22,829 nucleotides of DNA from JBNJEL01 sp051745835 (GTDB lineage Bacteria > Bacillota > Halanaerobiia > Halobacteroidales > Acetohalobiaceae): NCBI GenBank assembly GCA_051745835.1, contig JBNJEL010000023.1, forward strand, positions 1 through 22,829, read 5' to 3'. Shown one piece after another: positions 15,125 to 22,446 of this stretch. Numbering within the stretch: the first letter of the stretch is position 1; every line of letters begins with the position of its first letter. The notes under the pieces are model-generated. The model was not told where the DNA came from and made no database searches. It saw only the letters and a program-made list of their open reading frames with translations. The position numbers and the translations under genes are program-made.

Positions 15125-15955
15125 GTGGGTTCATTCTTTAGAAAGCATCGACGATTTATATTGGTATTAGTGGTACTATTTCTTTTATTGAGTTTTGTTA
15201 ATTTGGTCGATTATTATCGTCCCGAGAGTAATTGGGGAACTGATATAGTAGTTGATTTTACTGGTTTCTTTTTAGGTGGTATAAGCACAGTTTCTGAAAA
15301 GATAAGTACTGCAGTAACTACTTTGACTAATTATCGTCAGGTGCAGCAAGAAAATAAAAAGTTAAGGCAGCAAGTAGCTAAGTTGGAATGGAAGATTCAA
15401 CAATTAACTGAAGTAACTAAAGAGAATGAGAGATTAAGGCGTCTGCTTAACTTTAAAAGGCGTCAATCGTTTGAAGTAGTAGGAGCTAAGGTTATTGGCA
15501 AAAGTGCTGGTAATTGGTCACGATTAGTAACGATTAATCGAGGTCGTAAAGATGGATTAGATTCTAAGATGTTAGTAGTTACTTATGGCGGAAATCTAGT
15601 AGGGCGAATTAAAAAGGTAACTACCCATCATGCTCAAGTATTACTACTTAATGATCCTAATTTTACAATTAGTGGTTTGGTAGCTAATAGAGATTCGCGT
15701 GAGATTGGGATTGTAAAAGGTACTTTAGCTCAGCGAGGTTTGTTGGAGATGCAGCGTTTACCTTGGAATGCTGAGGTCGAAATTGATGATCGAGTATTGA
15801 CTTCGGGGCTATCTAAGACTTATCCTAAAGGAATTAAGATTGGTCATATTACTAAGGTAGAACCTGATGATTATGGTTTAACACGTTTGGCATTAGTAGA
15901 ACCAGCAGTTGATTTGAATACATTTGAGGAAGTACTTGTAATTACTGGTTTTTAA
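15125..15955 (+). CDS. mreC: Rod shape-determining protein MreC
   Basis: A 276-residue membrane-anchored scaffold that links MreB and the elongation enzymes PBP2 and RodA. Short basic N-terminus (FRKHRR), one membrane helix at about 11-28, a coiled coil at about 70-108 (QQENKKLRQQVAKLEWKIQQ), then the beta-rich extracytoplasmic domain with VTINRGRKDGLDSKMLVV and the closing GLTRLALVEPAVDLNTFEEV typical of MreC. GTG start, preceded by TAGGTGAT. Confidence 0.95.
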   Translation: MGSFFRKHRRFILVLVVLFLLLSFVNLVDYYRPESNWGTDIVVDFTGFFLGGISTVSEKISTAVTTLTNYRQVQQENKKLRQQVAKLEWKIQQLTEVTKENERLRRLLNFKRRQSFEVVGAKVIGKSAGNWSRLVTINRGRKDGLDSKMLVVTYGGNLVGRIKKVTTHHAQVLLLNDPNFTISGLVANRDSREIGIVKGTLAQRGLLEMQRLPWNAEVEIDDRVLTSGLSKTYPKGIKIGHITKVEPDDYGLTRLALVEPAVDLNTFEEVLVITGF

Positions 15956-15972
15956 CGATGGGAGGCACTTAG

Positions 15973-16452
15973 ATGCGTTATTTAATCGATGGACTGGTGA
16001 TTATGATTGGCTTGATCTTACAGATGACTCTCTTTGCCTTCCGACCGCTGTGGGGTGTAACTCCAGATTTATTGTTAATTATAGTTGTTAGTTACTCTTT
16101 ATTAGCTGGTTATCGAAAAGGAGCTTATTTTGGTTTTATAGCAGGGGTCTTACAGGAAGTTTTTACTAGTGGTGCATTTGGGGTGAGTATTGTAAATAAG
16201 TTAATTTCTGGTTATATCTGTGGTTTTTTGAAAGGAAAAGTTTATGACCGTAGTATCTTAATTCCTGTATTGGTGATAGCAGTAGCAACTCTTCTAAATC
16301 AATTATTAATTATGGAGTTGAGTAATAATTTTATGGTTCATTCGGAGTTGTGGGCTAGGTTTAGAGAGACAGTTGTACCATTAACTGGTTATCATAGTTT
16401 ATTATCTCTAATTATCTATCCAGCCATCTACTTAATTAATCGACGTTATTGA
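15973..16452 (+). CDS. mreD: Rod shape-determining protein MreD
   Basis: A 159-residue integral membrane protein with about five helices, partner of MreC in the elongasome. The sequence is typical of the family: VTPDLLLIIVVSYSLLAGYRKG near 29-50 and GAYFGFIAGVLQEVFTSGAFG at about 50-70, with GFLKGKVYDRS following. MreD is poorly conserved, so context (after mreC, before mrdA) carries weight. GGGAGG lies about eight bases before the ATG. Confidence 0.93.
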   Translation: MRYLIDGLVIMIGLILQMTLFAFRPLWGVTPDLLLIIVVSYSLLAGYRKGAYFGFIAGVLQEVFTSGAFGVSIVNKLISGYICGFLKGKVYDRSILIPVLVIAVATLLNQLLIMELSNNFMVHSELWARFRETVVPLTGYHSLLSLIIYPAIYLINRRY

Positions 16453-16485
16453 TAGTAATTTAGAGTTGTATGGGAGGAAGTTATA

Positions 16486-18345
16486 GTGGCTGTAGATCAA
16501 GAATTCAATCAGCGTTTATGGTACTTTAGTCTGTTAATTTTGGTACTGTTTTTGATTTTTGTTGGGCGATTATTTTATTTGCAGGTTATCGAAGTTGATA
16601 AGTATCGTAGGTTAGCTGATGGGAATCGGATTCAAATCAGGGAGATAAAAGCGCCCCGGGGTCAAATTAAGACTCAGGAAGGTAAGATTATTGTCTCTAA
16701 TCGATTAGCTTATTCAGTTTCAATTATTCCTGATAAGACTGGACAACAGTTGGATTCTACATTAGAGAGATTAAGTCAAATTTTAGAAATTAGTTCTGCC
16801 AAGTTAAGAGATAAATTAGATGGCAAGTTGGATAATAAGTCGGTAGTCTTAAAACGGGATATTAGTCAAAAAGAGTTAGTGCTCTTAGAGGAAGTAAAGG
16901 ATGAATTACCAGGGGTTATTATTGATCAAATCCCCGTGCGAGATTATCTTTATGATAGCTTTGGTAGTCACTTGTTAGGTTATGTAGGAGAGATTACAGC
17001 TCAACAGTTAAAAGAGTATCAAGATCAAGGATATAAAGTAAATGATGTGATTGGCAAGAGTGGATTAGAGTGGGAATATGAAGAGTATCTGCGTGGAGAG
17101 GATGGTAAAAAGCAGTTAGAAGTTAATAATTTAGGGCAGGAAAGACAGACTTTAGGTGTTAAACAGCCTCAACCTGGAAATGATTTAATTTTAAATATTG
17201 ATTTTTCACTACAGCAGTCAGTAGAGAAGTATCTTCATAAGGAATTAAAGCAGTTACGTGCTGCGGCAGAAGATAGTGAAGATATGAAAGAGAAACCTAC
17301 TGGAGGTGTAGTAGTAGCATTAGATCCTATGACCGGTCAAGTGCGGGCATTATCTAGTATGCCTAACTTTGATCTATCTCTATTTTCAGGCGGGATTAGT
17401 CATCAAAATTGGCAGGAGTTAAATAGTAATCCGCAGCGTCCTTTACTTAATCGAGCAATTAGAAGTGTTCCGCCGCCTGGTTCTGTCTTCAAGTTAGTAA
17501 CTGCTACTGCGGCTGTAGAAGAATTAGGAATTAGTAGCGAAGATGAGTTCTACGACCCAGGTTACTATCGAGCAGGTGATGTTAGATTTGGTAATTGGAT
17601 GACTGGCGGGCATGGAGAACTAGATTTTATTGATGCTATTGCTTATTCGAACAATACTGTCTTTTATAAATTAGGTCATCAGCTTTATAATCAGGATCAG
17701 ACTTTATTGCAGGATTATGCTTATCAGTATGGTTTTGGAGAATTGACTGATATTGATTTACCTGATGAAAGAAAGGGTTTAGTACCTGGCCCCAAGTGGC
17801 GTAAACAGCGTTTTCAAAATCATATCGATCAGATCTGGTTTCCAGGTTATACAATTAATCTGTCGATTGGTCAGGGCAATTTGCGGACCACTCCACTACA
17901 GTTAGCTAATTTAGTTGCTACTGTTGCTAATGGTGGGACACTTTATTCCCCGCAAGTCGTGGATAAAGTTGTTAGTAAAGAAGGGGATTTGGTTCGTGAC
18001 TTTAAGCCTCAAGTACTTAATCAGTTATCTGTATCAGAGTCTACATTTGACGTTTTACAAAAAGGGATGGAAGGAGTTACTTCTTACGGTACTGCTAGTT
18101 CTGTTTTAGGTGATTTAGACTTTAAAGTAGCAGGCAAGACAGGAACAGCGCAGACACGAGAAGATAGAAATAATCACGCCTGGTTTGCTGGTTATGCTCC
18201 AGCTGAAGATCCTCAGTTGGCAATTGTAGTCTTTTTAGAGTATGGCAATTCCAGCAGTAAGACTTTACCATTGGCTCGTAAAATATTAACCGATTATTTT
18301 AATTCACAAACAGATGCAGCAGATAAGGAAGATAACAAGGAGTAA
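16486..18345 (+). CDS. mrdA: Penicillin-binding protein 2 (peptidoglycan D,D-transpeptidase)
   Basis: Class B penicillin-binding protein of the elongasome, cross-linking new peptidoglycan made by RodA. 619 residues. One N-terminal membrane helix at about 11-33; a dimerisation/pedestal domain from about 40 to 230 with KAPRGQIKTQEGK (55-67) and GKSGLEWEYEEYLRG (190-204), typical of PBP2; then the transpeptidase domain. Active-site motifs are complete: SVFK with Ser333 and Lys336, SNN at 388-390, and KTGTAQT from 551. The start is GTG, with GGGAGGA about seven bases upstream. It lies directly after mreD. Confidence 0.95.
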   Translation: MAVDQEFNQRLWYFSLLILVLFLIFVGRLFYLQVIEVDKYRRLADGNRIQIREIKAPRGQIKTQEGKIIVSNRLAYSVSIIPDKTGQQLDSTLERLSQILEISSAKLRDKLDGKLDNKSVVLKRDISQKELVLLEEVKDELPGVIIDQIPVRDYLYDSFGSHLLGYVGEITAQQLKEYQDQGYKVNDVIGKSGLEWEYEEYLRGEDGKKQLEVNNLGQERQTLGVKQPQPGNDLILNIDFSLQQSVEKYLHKELKQLRAAAEDSEDMKEKPTGGVVVALDPMTGQVRALSSMPNFDLSLFSGGISHQNWQELNSNPQRPLLNRAIRSVPPPGSVFKLVTATAAVEELGISSEDEFYDPGYYRAGDVRFGNWMTGGHGELDFIDAIAYSNNTVFYKLGHQLYNQDQTLLQDYAYQYGFGELTDIDLPDERKGLVPGPKWRKQRFQNHIDQIWFPGYTINLSIGQGNLRTTPLQLANLVATVANGGTLYSPQVVDKVVSKEGDLVRDFKPQVLNQLSVSESTFDVLQKGMEGVTSYGTASSVLGDLDFKVAGKTGTAQTREDRNNHAWFAGYAPAEDPQLAIVVFLEYGNSSSKTLPLARKILTDYFNSQTDAADKEDNKE

Positions 18346-18346
18346 A

Positions 18347-18430
18347 TTAGAGCTTAAAAAAGGAGATATTACAATTATGCAGAAGTAATGAGTAAATACT
18401 CTTCACTTTTTAGAACCAGGAGGCTAGTTT
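18347..18430 (+). promoter_or_regulatory. Leader between mrdA and minC with tiny ORFs and a possible -10 box
   Basis: AAAAAAGGAGA followed by ATG CAG AAG TAA at 18377-18388 makes a two-codon-plus-start ORF with a fair ribosome site. An ATG overlapping its stop (18388) opens a 17-codon frame ending at 18441, just past the minC start. Alternatively TACAAT at 18370-18375 with a very weak -35 (TTAGAG, 17-base spacer) may be a minC promoter. The two readings cannot be separated from sequence. Confidence 0.3.
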
Positions 18431-19063
18431 ATGTCGGATGAAGGGATTAATTTTAAATGGAATGAGGGTAGTTTAGTTGTCACTTTAGATCAAAATTTAG
18501 AGTTTCAGTATTTAATTGATAGTTTACAAGAGAAAGTAGAACAAGCAGAGAGTTTTTTTATAAATTCACGAATTAGAATAGAATTAGAAAATCGAAATAT
18601 AACAGCTGAGCAGAGAAAAGAGTTAGTTGATATTTTTGCTTCGCTACCTGGTTTATCAGTGATTGAGATTACTAATAGTAAGCTGATGGAGCAAGAACAG
18701 CAAGTTGAGAGTGATTCCCAGTTACCTACTTTGTTACTGGATAGAACTTTACGATCGGGGCAGTCAATAACTTATGAAGGAAATATAGTAATCAAAGGTG
18801 ATGTTAATCCCGGAGCTAAGGTTACAGCTTACGGTGATATTTTAGTACTAGGTTCATTTCGGGGAGTAGGACATGCTGGAGTAGACGGCAATCAAGAAGC
18901 AACAATTGCCGCCTTCAGTCTACGTCCAATTCAGTTAAGGATTGCTAATAAGCTTTGTAGGTCTCCAGATGATGAAGTTGGTTATAGTAACGATTACTCT
19001 GACCGACCAGAGATTGCACTGATTAAAGATGATACTATTTTAATTAAGAAGTTAAAAAATTAA
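18431..19063 (+). CDS. minC: Septum site-determining protein MinC
   Basis: Inhibitor of FtsZ assembly that works with MinD to block division away from mid-cell. 210 residues. The N-terminal alpha/beta MinC_N domain covers about 1-95; a short linker (MEQEQQVESDSQ) follows; the right-handed beta-helix C-terminal domain begins near 102 with RTLRSGQSITYEGNIVIKG, GDVNPGAKVTAYGDILVLG and FRGVGHAG at 143-150, all standard MinC features. AGGAGG lies eight bases before the ATG. minD follows after 26 bases. Confidence 0.95.
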   Translation: MSDEGINFKWNEGSLVVTLDQNLEFQYLIDSLQEKVEQAESFFINSRIRIELENRNITAEQRKELVDIFASLPGLSVIEITNSKLMEQEQQVESDSQLPTLLLDRTLRSGQSITYEGNIVIKGDVNPGAKVTAYGDILVLGSFRGVGHAGVDGNQEATIAAFSLRPIQLRIANKLCRSPDDEVGYSNDYSDRPEIALIKDDTILIKKLKN

Positions 19064-19089
19064 TTATTTAATAATGAGGAGGATAGATT

Positions 19090-19884
19090 ATGGAGGGTAA
19101 AGTAATTGTAATTACCTCAGGCAAAGGAGGCGTTGGTAAGACCACTACTACTGCTAACTTAGGTACAGGTTTAGCTAGGTTAGGTAAAAGTGTAGCGCTT
19201 ATAGATGCTGATATTGGTTTGAGAAATTTAGATGTAGTATTAGGTTTAGAGAATAGAATTGTTTATGATGTAGTTGATGTAGTAGAAGGACAGTGTCGTT
19301 TAGAGCAGGCATTGATTACAGATAAAAGATATAATAGTCTCTGTTTATTACCTGCTGCGCAAACAAGAGATAAGACAGCGGTTGCTCCCGAGCAGATGGG
19401 AGAGTTATGTAATCAGTTAAAAGAGAACTTTGATTATGTACTGGTTGATTCTCCAGCAGGAATTGAGCAAGGCTTTAAGAATGCTATTTCAGGGGCGGAT
19501 GATGCTATTATAGTTACTACTCCGGAAGTATCAGCTATTAGAGATGCTGATCGGATTATTGGTATGTTAGAAGCAGAAGGAATAGATAATCCGCAGGTGA
19601 TTATTAATCGAATTAGGATGGATATGGTACAGAAAGGCGATATGATGGATATCGATGATATGATTGATATCTTAGCTATTAAGCTATTAGGAGTAGTACC
19701 AGATGATGAGAAGATTGTCGTTTCTACTAATCGAGGAGAGCCGATTGTACTATCATCAAGTAAGGCTAAAGCAGGCGAGGCTTTTGATAATATAGCACGT
19801 CGAGTTGAAGGTGAGAATATTCCACTAATGACTTTAAATGAAGGCTTTGTTGACCGAGTTAAACGAATTATTGGTCTGGGTTAG
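19090..19884 (+). CDS. minD: Septum site-determining ATPase MinD
   Basis: Membrane-binding ParA-family ATPase that recruits MinC and is driven off the membrane by MinE. 264 residues. Deviant Walker A SGKGGVGKTTTTANLG at 10-25 with Lys12 and Lys17; switch region DADIGLRNLDVVLGLENR (39-56); Walker B VLVDSPAGIEQG with Asp120. The C-terminus FVDRVKRIIGLG is a short amphipathic membrane-targeting helix. Ribosome site GAGGA about seven bases before the ATG. The start of minE is 11 bases after the stop. Confidence 0.97.
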   Translation: MEGKVIVITSGKGGVGKTTTTANLGTGLARLGKSVALIDADIGLRNLDVVLGLENRIVYDVVDVVEGQCRLEQALITDKRYNSLCLLPAAQTRDKTAVAPEQMGELCNQLKENFDYVLVDSPAGIEQGFKNAISGADDAIIVTTPEVSAIRDADRIIGMLEAEGIDNPQVIINRIRMDMVQKGDMMDIDDMIDILAIKLLGVVPDDEKIVVSTNRGEPIVLSSSKAKAGEAFDNIARRVEGENIPLMTLNEGFVDRVKRIIGLG

Positions 19885-19895
19885 GAGGGGTGTTA

Positions 19896-20153
19896 GTGCT
19901 AGAGAAAATTAAGAGTTTCTTTACTGATGATGATAATAGTAAAGATATAGCTAAAGAACGATTAGAACTAGTATTAGTTCATGACCGGATGAATATGTCT
20001 CGTGAATCATTAGAGGAGATGAAAGAAGACTTGATAGGAGTAATTTCTAAGTATGTTCAAATAGAAGAGAATGAATTCGATATTGATCTTTCTCAAGATG
20101 ATCGTATGATCGCAATTAAAGCCAATATTCCGGTTAAGAAGACTACTAACTAA
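19896..20153 (+). CDS. minE: Cell division topological specificity factor MinE
   Basis: Stimulates MinD ATP hydrolysis to produce Min oscillation or gradients. About 85 residues, normal length. MLEKIKSFF is the amphipathic N-terminal membrane helix; AKERLELVLVHDRMNMS (about 17-33) is the anti-MinCD segment; the rest forms the dimerisation domain ending DDRMIAIKANIPV. Two in-frame GTG codons exist, 19890 and 19896. AGGAGG ends at 19888, so 19890 would have almost no spacing while 19896 has seven bases; the second is chosen. Presence of MinE, instead of a DivIVA/MinJ-based system, fits clostridial and halanaerobial relatives. Confidence 0.93.
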   Translation: MLEKIKSFFTDDDNSKDIAKERLELVLVHDRMNMSRESLEEMKEDLIGVISKYVQIEENEFDIDLSQDDRMIAIKANIPVKKTTN

Positions 20154-20172
20154 TAACAGATTAGATTTGTTT

Positions 20173-20197
20173 CAGGCCAGATTGTGGCCTGTTTTTT
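20173..20197 (+). terminator. Intrinsic terminator after minE
   Basis: Perfect seven-base GC-rich stem CAGGCCA / TGGCCTG with loop GATTG, followed by six T residues. It should end the maf-to-minE transcription unit. Confidence 0.9.
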
Positions 20198-20251
20198 ATT
20201 AAGTTATGATTTAAGATGGCGAAACTTATGTAGTAAAAGGGAGGAGTGAAG

Positions 20252-21379
20252 ATGAGGTTTAAGAAGCTGCTCCAGGAGTTAGATTACTGGATTCCAATGA
20301 TGATGATAGTGCTAATCGGCATAGGATTAGTAATTATTAAAAGTGCTACTCAAAGTGGAGAGTTAGCTGCTAATCAGTTTGTGATTAAACAGTTAGCAGC
20401 AACTATTTTAGGTTTTTTGTTGCTGCTTTTTGTATTGCTGATTGATTATAGGATATTAAAAAATTCGTCAGGGATTATCTACTTATTAACTGTCCTATTA
20501 TTATTAATTGTTCTATTTTTAGGTCAGGAGATTAGTGGATCTAAAAGTTGGCTGAGCTTAGGCCCGTTTAATTTTCAACCATCAGAAGTAGCTAAGTTAG
20601 GTTTAATTATTTCATTAGCCGATTTTCTGTCACGGCGGCGTCAGAAGTTAACAGATTTTAAACACTTTTTATTTGCTTGTCTTTTTATTTTACCAATTTT
20701 TGCATTGGTTTTAGCTCAAAAAGATTTAGGTACTAGTTTAGTCTTATTGGCTATCTTTGCTGGCATGTTCTTTGTAGCAGGAGCTAATATAAAGTATTAT
20801 TTGAGTCTAGCTGTTGGAGCAGTTGTGATTTTGGGCGGAGCATTAGTAGCTCACTTCCAGTTTGGAATTGCAATTCCTTTAAAAAAGTATCAGCTAATGC
20901 GGTTAATTATCTTTTGGAATCCTAAGTTGGATCCTTTAGGATATGGATATAACATAATTCAATCTAAGATTACAATTGGTTCCGGAGGATTGTTAGGGAA
21001 AGGACTCTTTGCTGGAACTCAGACTCAACTAGGATTTTTACCAGAGCAGCATACAGATTTTATCTTTTCAGTATTAGGTGAGGAATTAGGTTTTGTAGGA
21101 GCATTTTTAGTGTTAATCTGTTTTTTTATTCTAATTTGGCGGTCAATTAAAGTTGCAGCAGAAGCTAAGGATGATTTTGGACAGTTATTAGTAGTGGGTA
21201 TCATTTCCATGTTTCTCTTTCATATCTTCGAAAATGTAGGAATGGCAATGGGAATTATGCCGATTACCGGTTTGCCGTTGCCTTTTATCAGTTATGGTGG
21301 TAGTTCATTATTAACTAATATTTTGGCGGTCGGTTTGATTATTAATGTTAATATTCGGAAGAAAAAATTAATCTTTTAA
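20252..21379 (+). CDS. rodA: Rod shape-determining peptidoglycan glycosyltransferase RodA
   Basis: SEDS-family polymerase that makes glycan strands from lipid II together with PBP2 during elongation. About 375 residues and ten membrane helices. Family signatures: SGSKSWLSLGPFNFQPSEVA at about 101-120, DLGTSLVLLAIF, the loop GFLPEQHTDFIFSVLGEELG, whose Asp corresponds to the essential SEDS aspartate, and ITGLPLPFISYGGSS near the C-terminus. RodA and not FtsW is inferred from the nearby mreBCD/mrdA/min genes. A GTG at 20246 abuts the GGGAGGA ribosome site; the ATG at 20252 has six bases of spacing and is preferred. The gene is separated from minE by a terminator, so it needs its own promoter, which I could not pinpoint. 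Confidence 0.92.
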   Translation: MRFKKLLQELDYWIPMMMIVLIGIGLVIIKSATQSGELAANQFVIKQLAATILGFLLLLFVLLIDYRILKNSSGIIYLLTVLLLLIVLFLGQEISGSKSWLSLGPFNFQPSEVAKLGLIISLADFLSRRRQKLTDFKHFLFACLFILPIFALVLAQKDLGTSLVLLAIFAGMFFVAGANIKYYLSLAVGAVVILGGALVAHFQFGIAIPLKKYQLMRLIIFWNPKLDPLGYGYNIIQSKITIGSGGLLGKGLFAGTQTQLGFLPEQHTDFIFSVLGEELGFVGAFLVLICFFILIWRSIKVAAEAKDDFGQLLVVGIISMFLFHIFENVGMAMGIMPITGLPLPFISYGGSSLLTNILAVGLIINVNIRKKKLIF

Positions 21380-21443
21380 GTTTCATATCTTAATTTGCTG
21401 CCTAATATATTTATAGTGATGAGATAAATAAGGTGGCATTACT

Positions 21444-22313
21444 ATGTATATAATGAAGCTGTGGGGAATTAAGTTTAAACTTAATTTTTTGTTTTTAGTT
21501 GTGATTTTAATCTTTGGTTACTTTCGTTTATTAGATAAAGCTTTAGTTACTTTTGGAGCAGCATTGTTACATGAATTGATGCATGTTTTAGTGGCTAGAC
21601 ACCATAATATTGAGATAGCTGAAGTGGAGCTACTTCCATTTGGAGGCGTAGCTAAGTATGCTGATCTGTTAGAGTTAGAACCCGATATTGAGATCAAGAC
21701 AGCTTTAGCAGGTCCATTACTTAATCTGCTGTTAGCCGGAATGATGGCAGTGAGTCTGCGTTATTCATTATTTACTGTTGATTGGGGTCTTTTTTTTATC
21801 AAGACTAATTTGATTATTGCTTGTTTTAATCTATTGCCAGCACTGCCATTAGACGGTGGGCGAGTATTTAGAGCAATTGAGACCAAACAGGTGGGATTTC
21901 GAGAAGCAACGAAGTTAAGTATTAAGGTTAGCAAGTACTTAGCAGTTATTATTGGAATAGGAGCAGCAATTGGGTTAGTATTAGGTAGAGCTAATATTAT
22001 GTTATTGATTATTTCTTTTTTTATTTATGTTTCGACTGGACGTGAGAATAGGAATAATATCTATGTATTGATGAAATATTTAACCCAGAAGAAACATAAG
22101 CTAAGGGCAAAGAAAATCATGATGAATGAAGAGTTAGTAGTAATTGAGAGTACTCAATTATTGGAGATTACTGAGCGTTTTAAACCTAATTCGTTTCATA
22201 CTATTGTTATCTTAGATGATGATTTAAATTTAATTACTACATTAACGGAAGAAGAGATTATTACTGGTTTGTTAAGTTTAGGGATTAATGGTCGGATAAA
22301 AGATATAATTTAA
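21444..22313 (+). CDS. M50 site-2-protease family intramembrane metalloprotease, SpoIVFB-like
   Basis: A 289-residue membrane zinc protease. HELMH at 43-47 in a membrane helix gives the two zinc histidines and catalytic Glu; PLPFGGVAKY-like LLPFGGVAKY at about 63-72, AGPLLN at 89-94, and PALPLDGGR at 132-140 with the third zinc ligand Asp137 complete the site. About five or six membrane segments in the first 200 residues are followed by a soluble C-terminal domain (about 205-289) that resembles the regulatory CBS-like tail of SpoIVFB. Length equals B. subtilis SpoIVFB (about 288), which cleaves pro-sigma-K. No SpoIVFA gene is beside it, so the partner and substrate are open. AAGGTGG lies seven bases before the first ATG; a second in-frame ATG sits at 21453. 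Confidence 0.88.
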   Translation: MYIMKLWGIKFKLNFLFLVVILIFGYFRLLDKALVTFGAALLHELMHVLVARHHNIEIAEVELLPFGGVAKYADLLELEPDIEIKTALAGPLLNLLLAGMMAVSLRYSLFTVDWGLFFIKTNLIIACFNLLPALPLDGGRVFRAIETKQVGFREATKLSIKVSKYLAVIIGIGAAIGLVLGRANIMLLIISFFIYVSTGRENRNNIYVLMKYLTQKKHKLRAKKIMMNEELVVIESTQLLEITERFKPNSFHTIVILDDDLNLITTLTEEEIITGLLSLGINGRIKDII

Positions 22314-22316
22314 CTG

Positions 22317-22340
22317 CTAGAAAATAAAGGTTTTTTCTAG
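22317..22340 (+). terminator. Weak AT-rich hairpin after the M50 protease gene
   Basis: CTAGAAAA and TTTTCTAG form an eight-base stem with an eight-base loop, starting three bases after the stop codon. The T run lies mainly within the stem and no T tract follows, so termination would be weak; a chance palindrome is possible. Confidence 0.35.
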
Positions 22341-22446
22341 TAAATCTAGAATGTAAATAAATAGTAATCAAAATTAAGTTATTAAATTATCAAATAATAG
22401 AATAGTAGATAAATAAGTTATAGCAGTTAAGGAGGCAGTATTCTTG

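Noticed and set aside
17915..18109. Plus-strand frame inside the transpeptidase domain of mrdA
   Set aside because: Alternative frame of a conserved domain; leucine-rich composition is a by-product of the codons of the real frame.
18391..18415. Terminator between mrdA and minC (GAGT-AAAT-ACTC followed by a T-rich stretch)
   Set aside because: The stem is only four base pairs and the T run is interrupted and distant.
21025..21210. Minus-strand frame inside rodA
   Set aside because: Antisense shadow of the RodA membrane region with no ribosome site.
21381..21443. Possible sigma-E-type promoter (TCATATC then CTAATATAT) before the M50 protease gene
   Set aside because: Spacing is about 12 bases and the -10 matches the consensus poorly; in AT-rich DNA this is not evidence enough.
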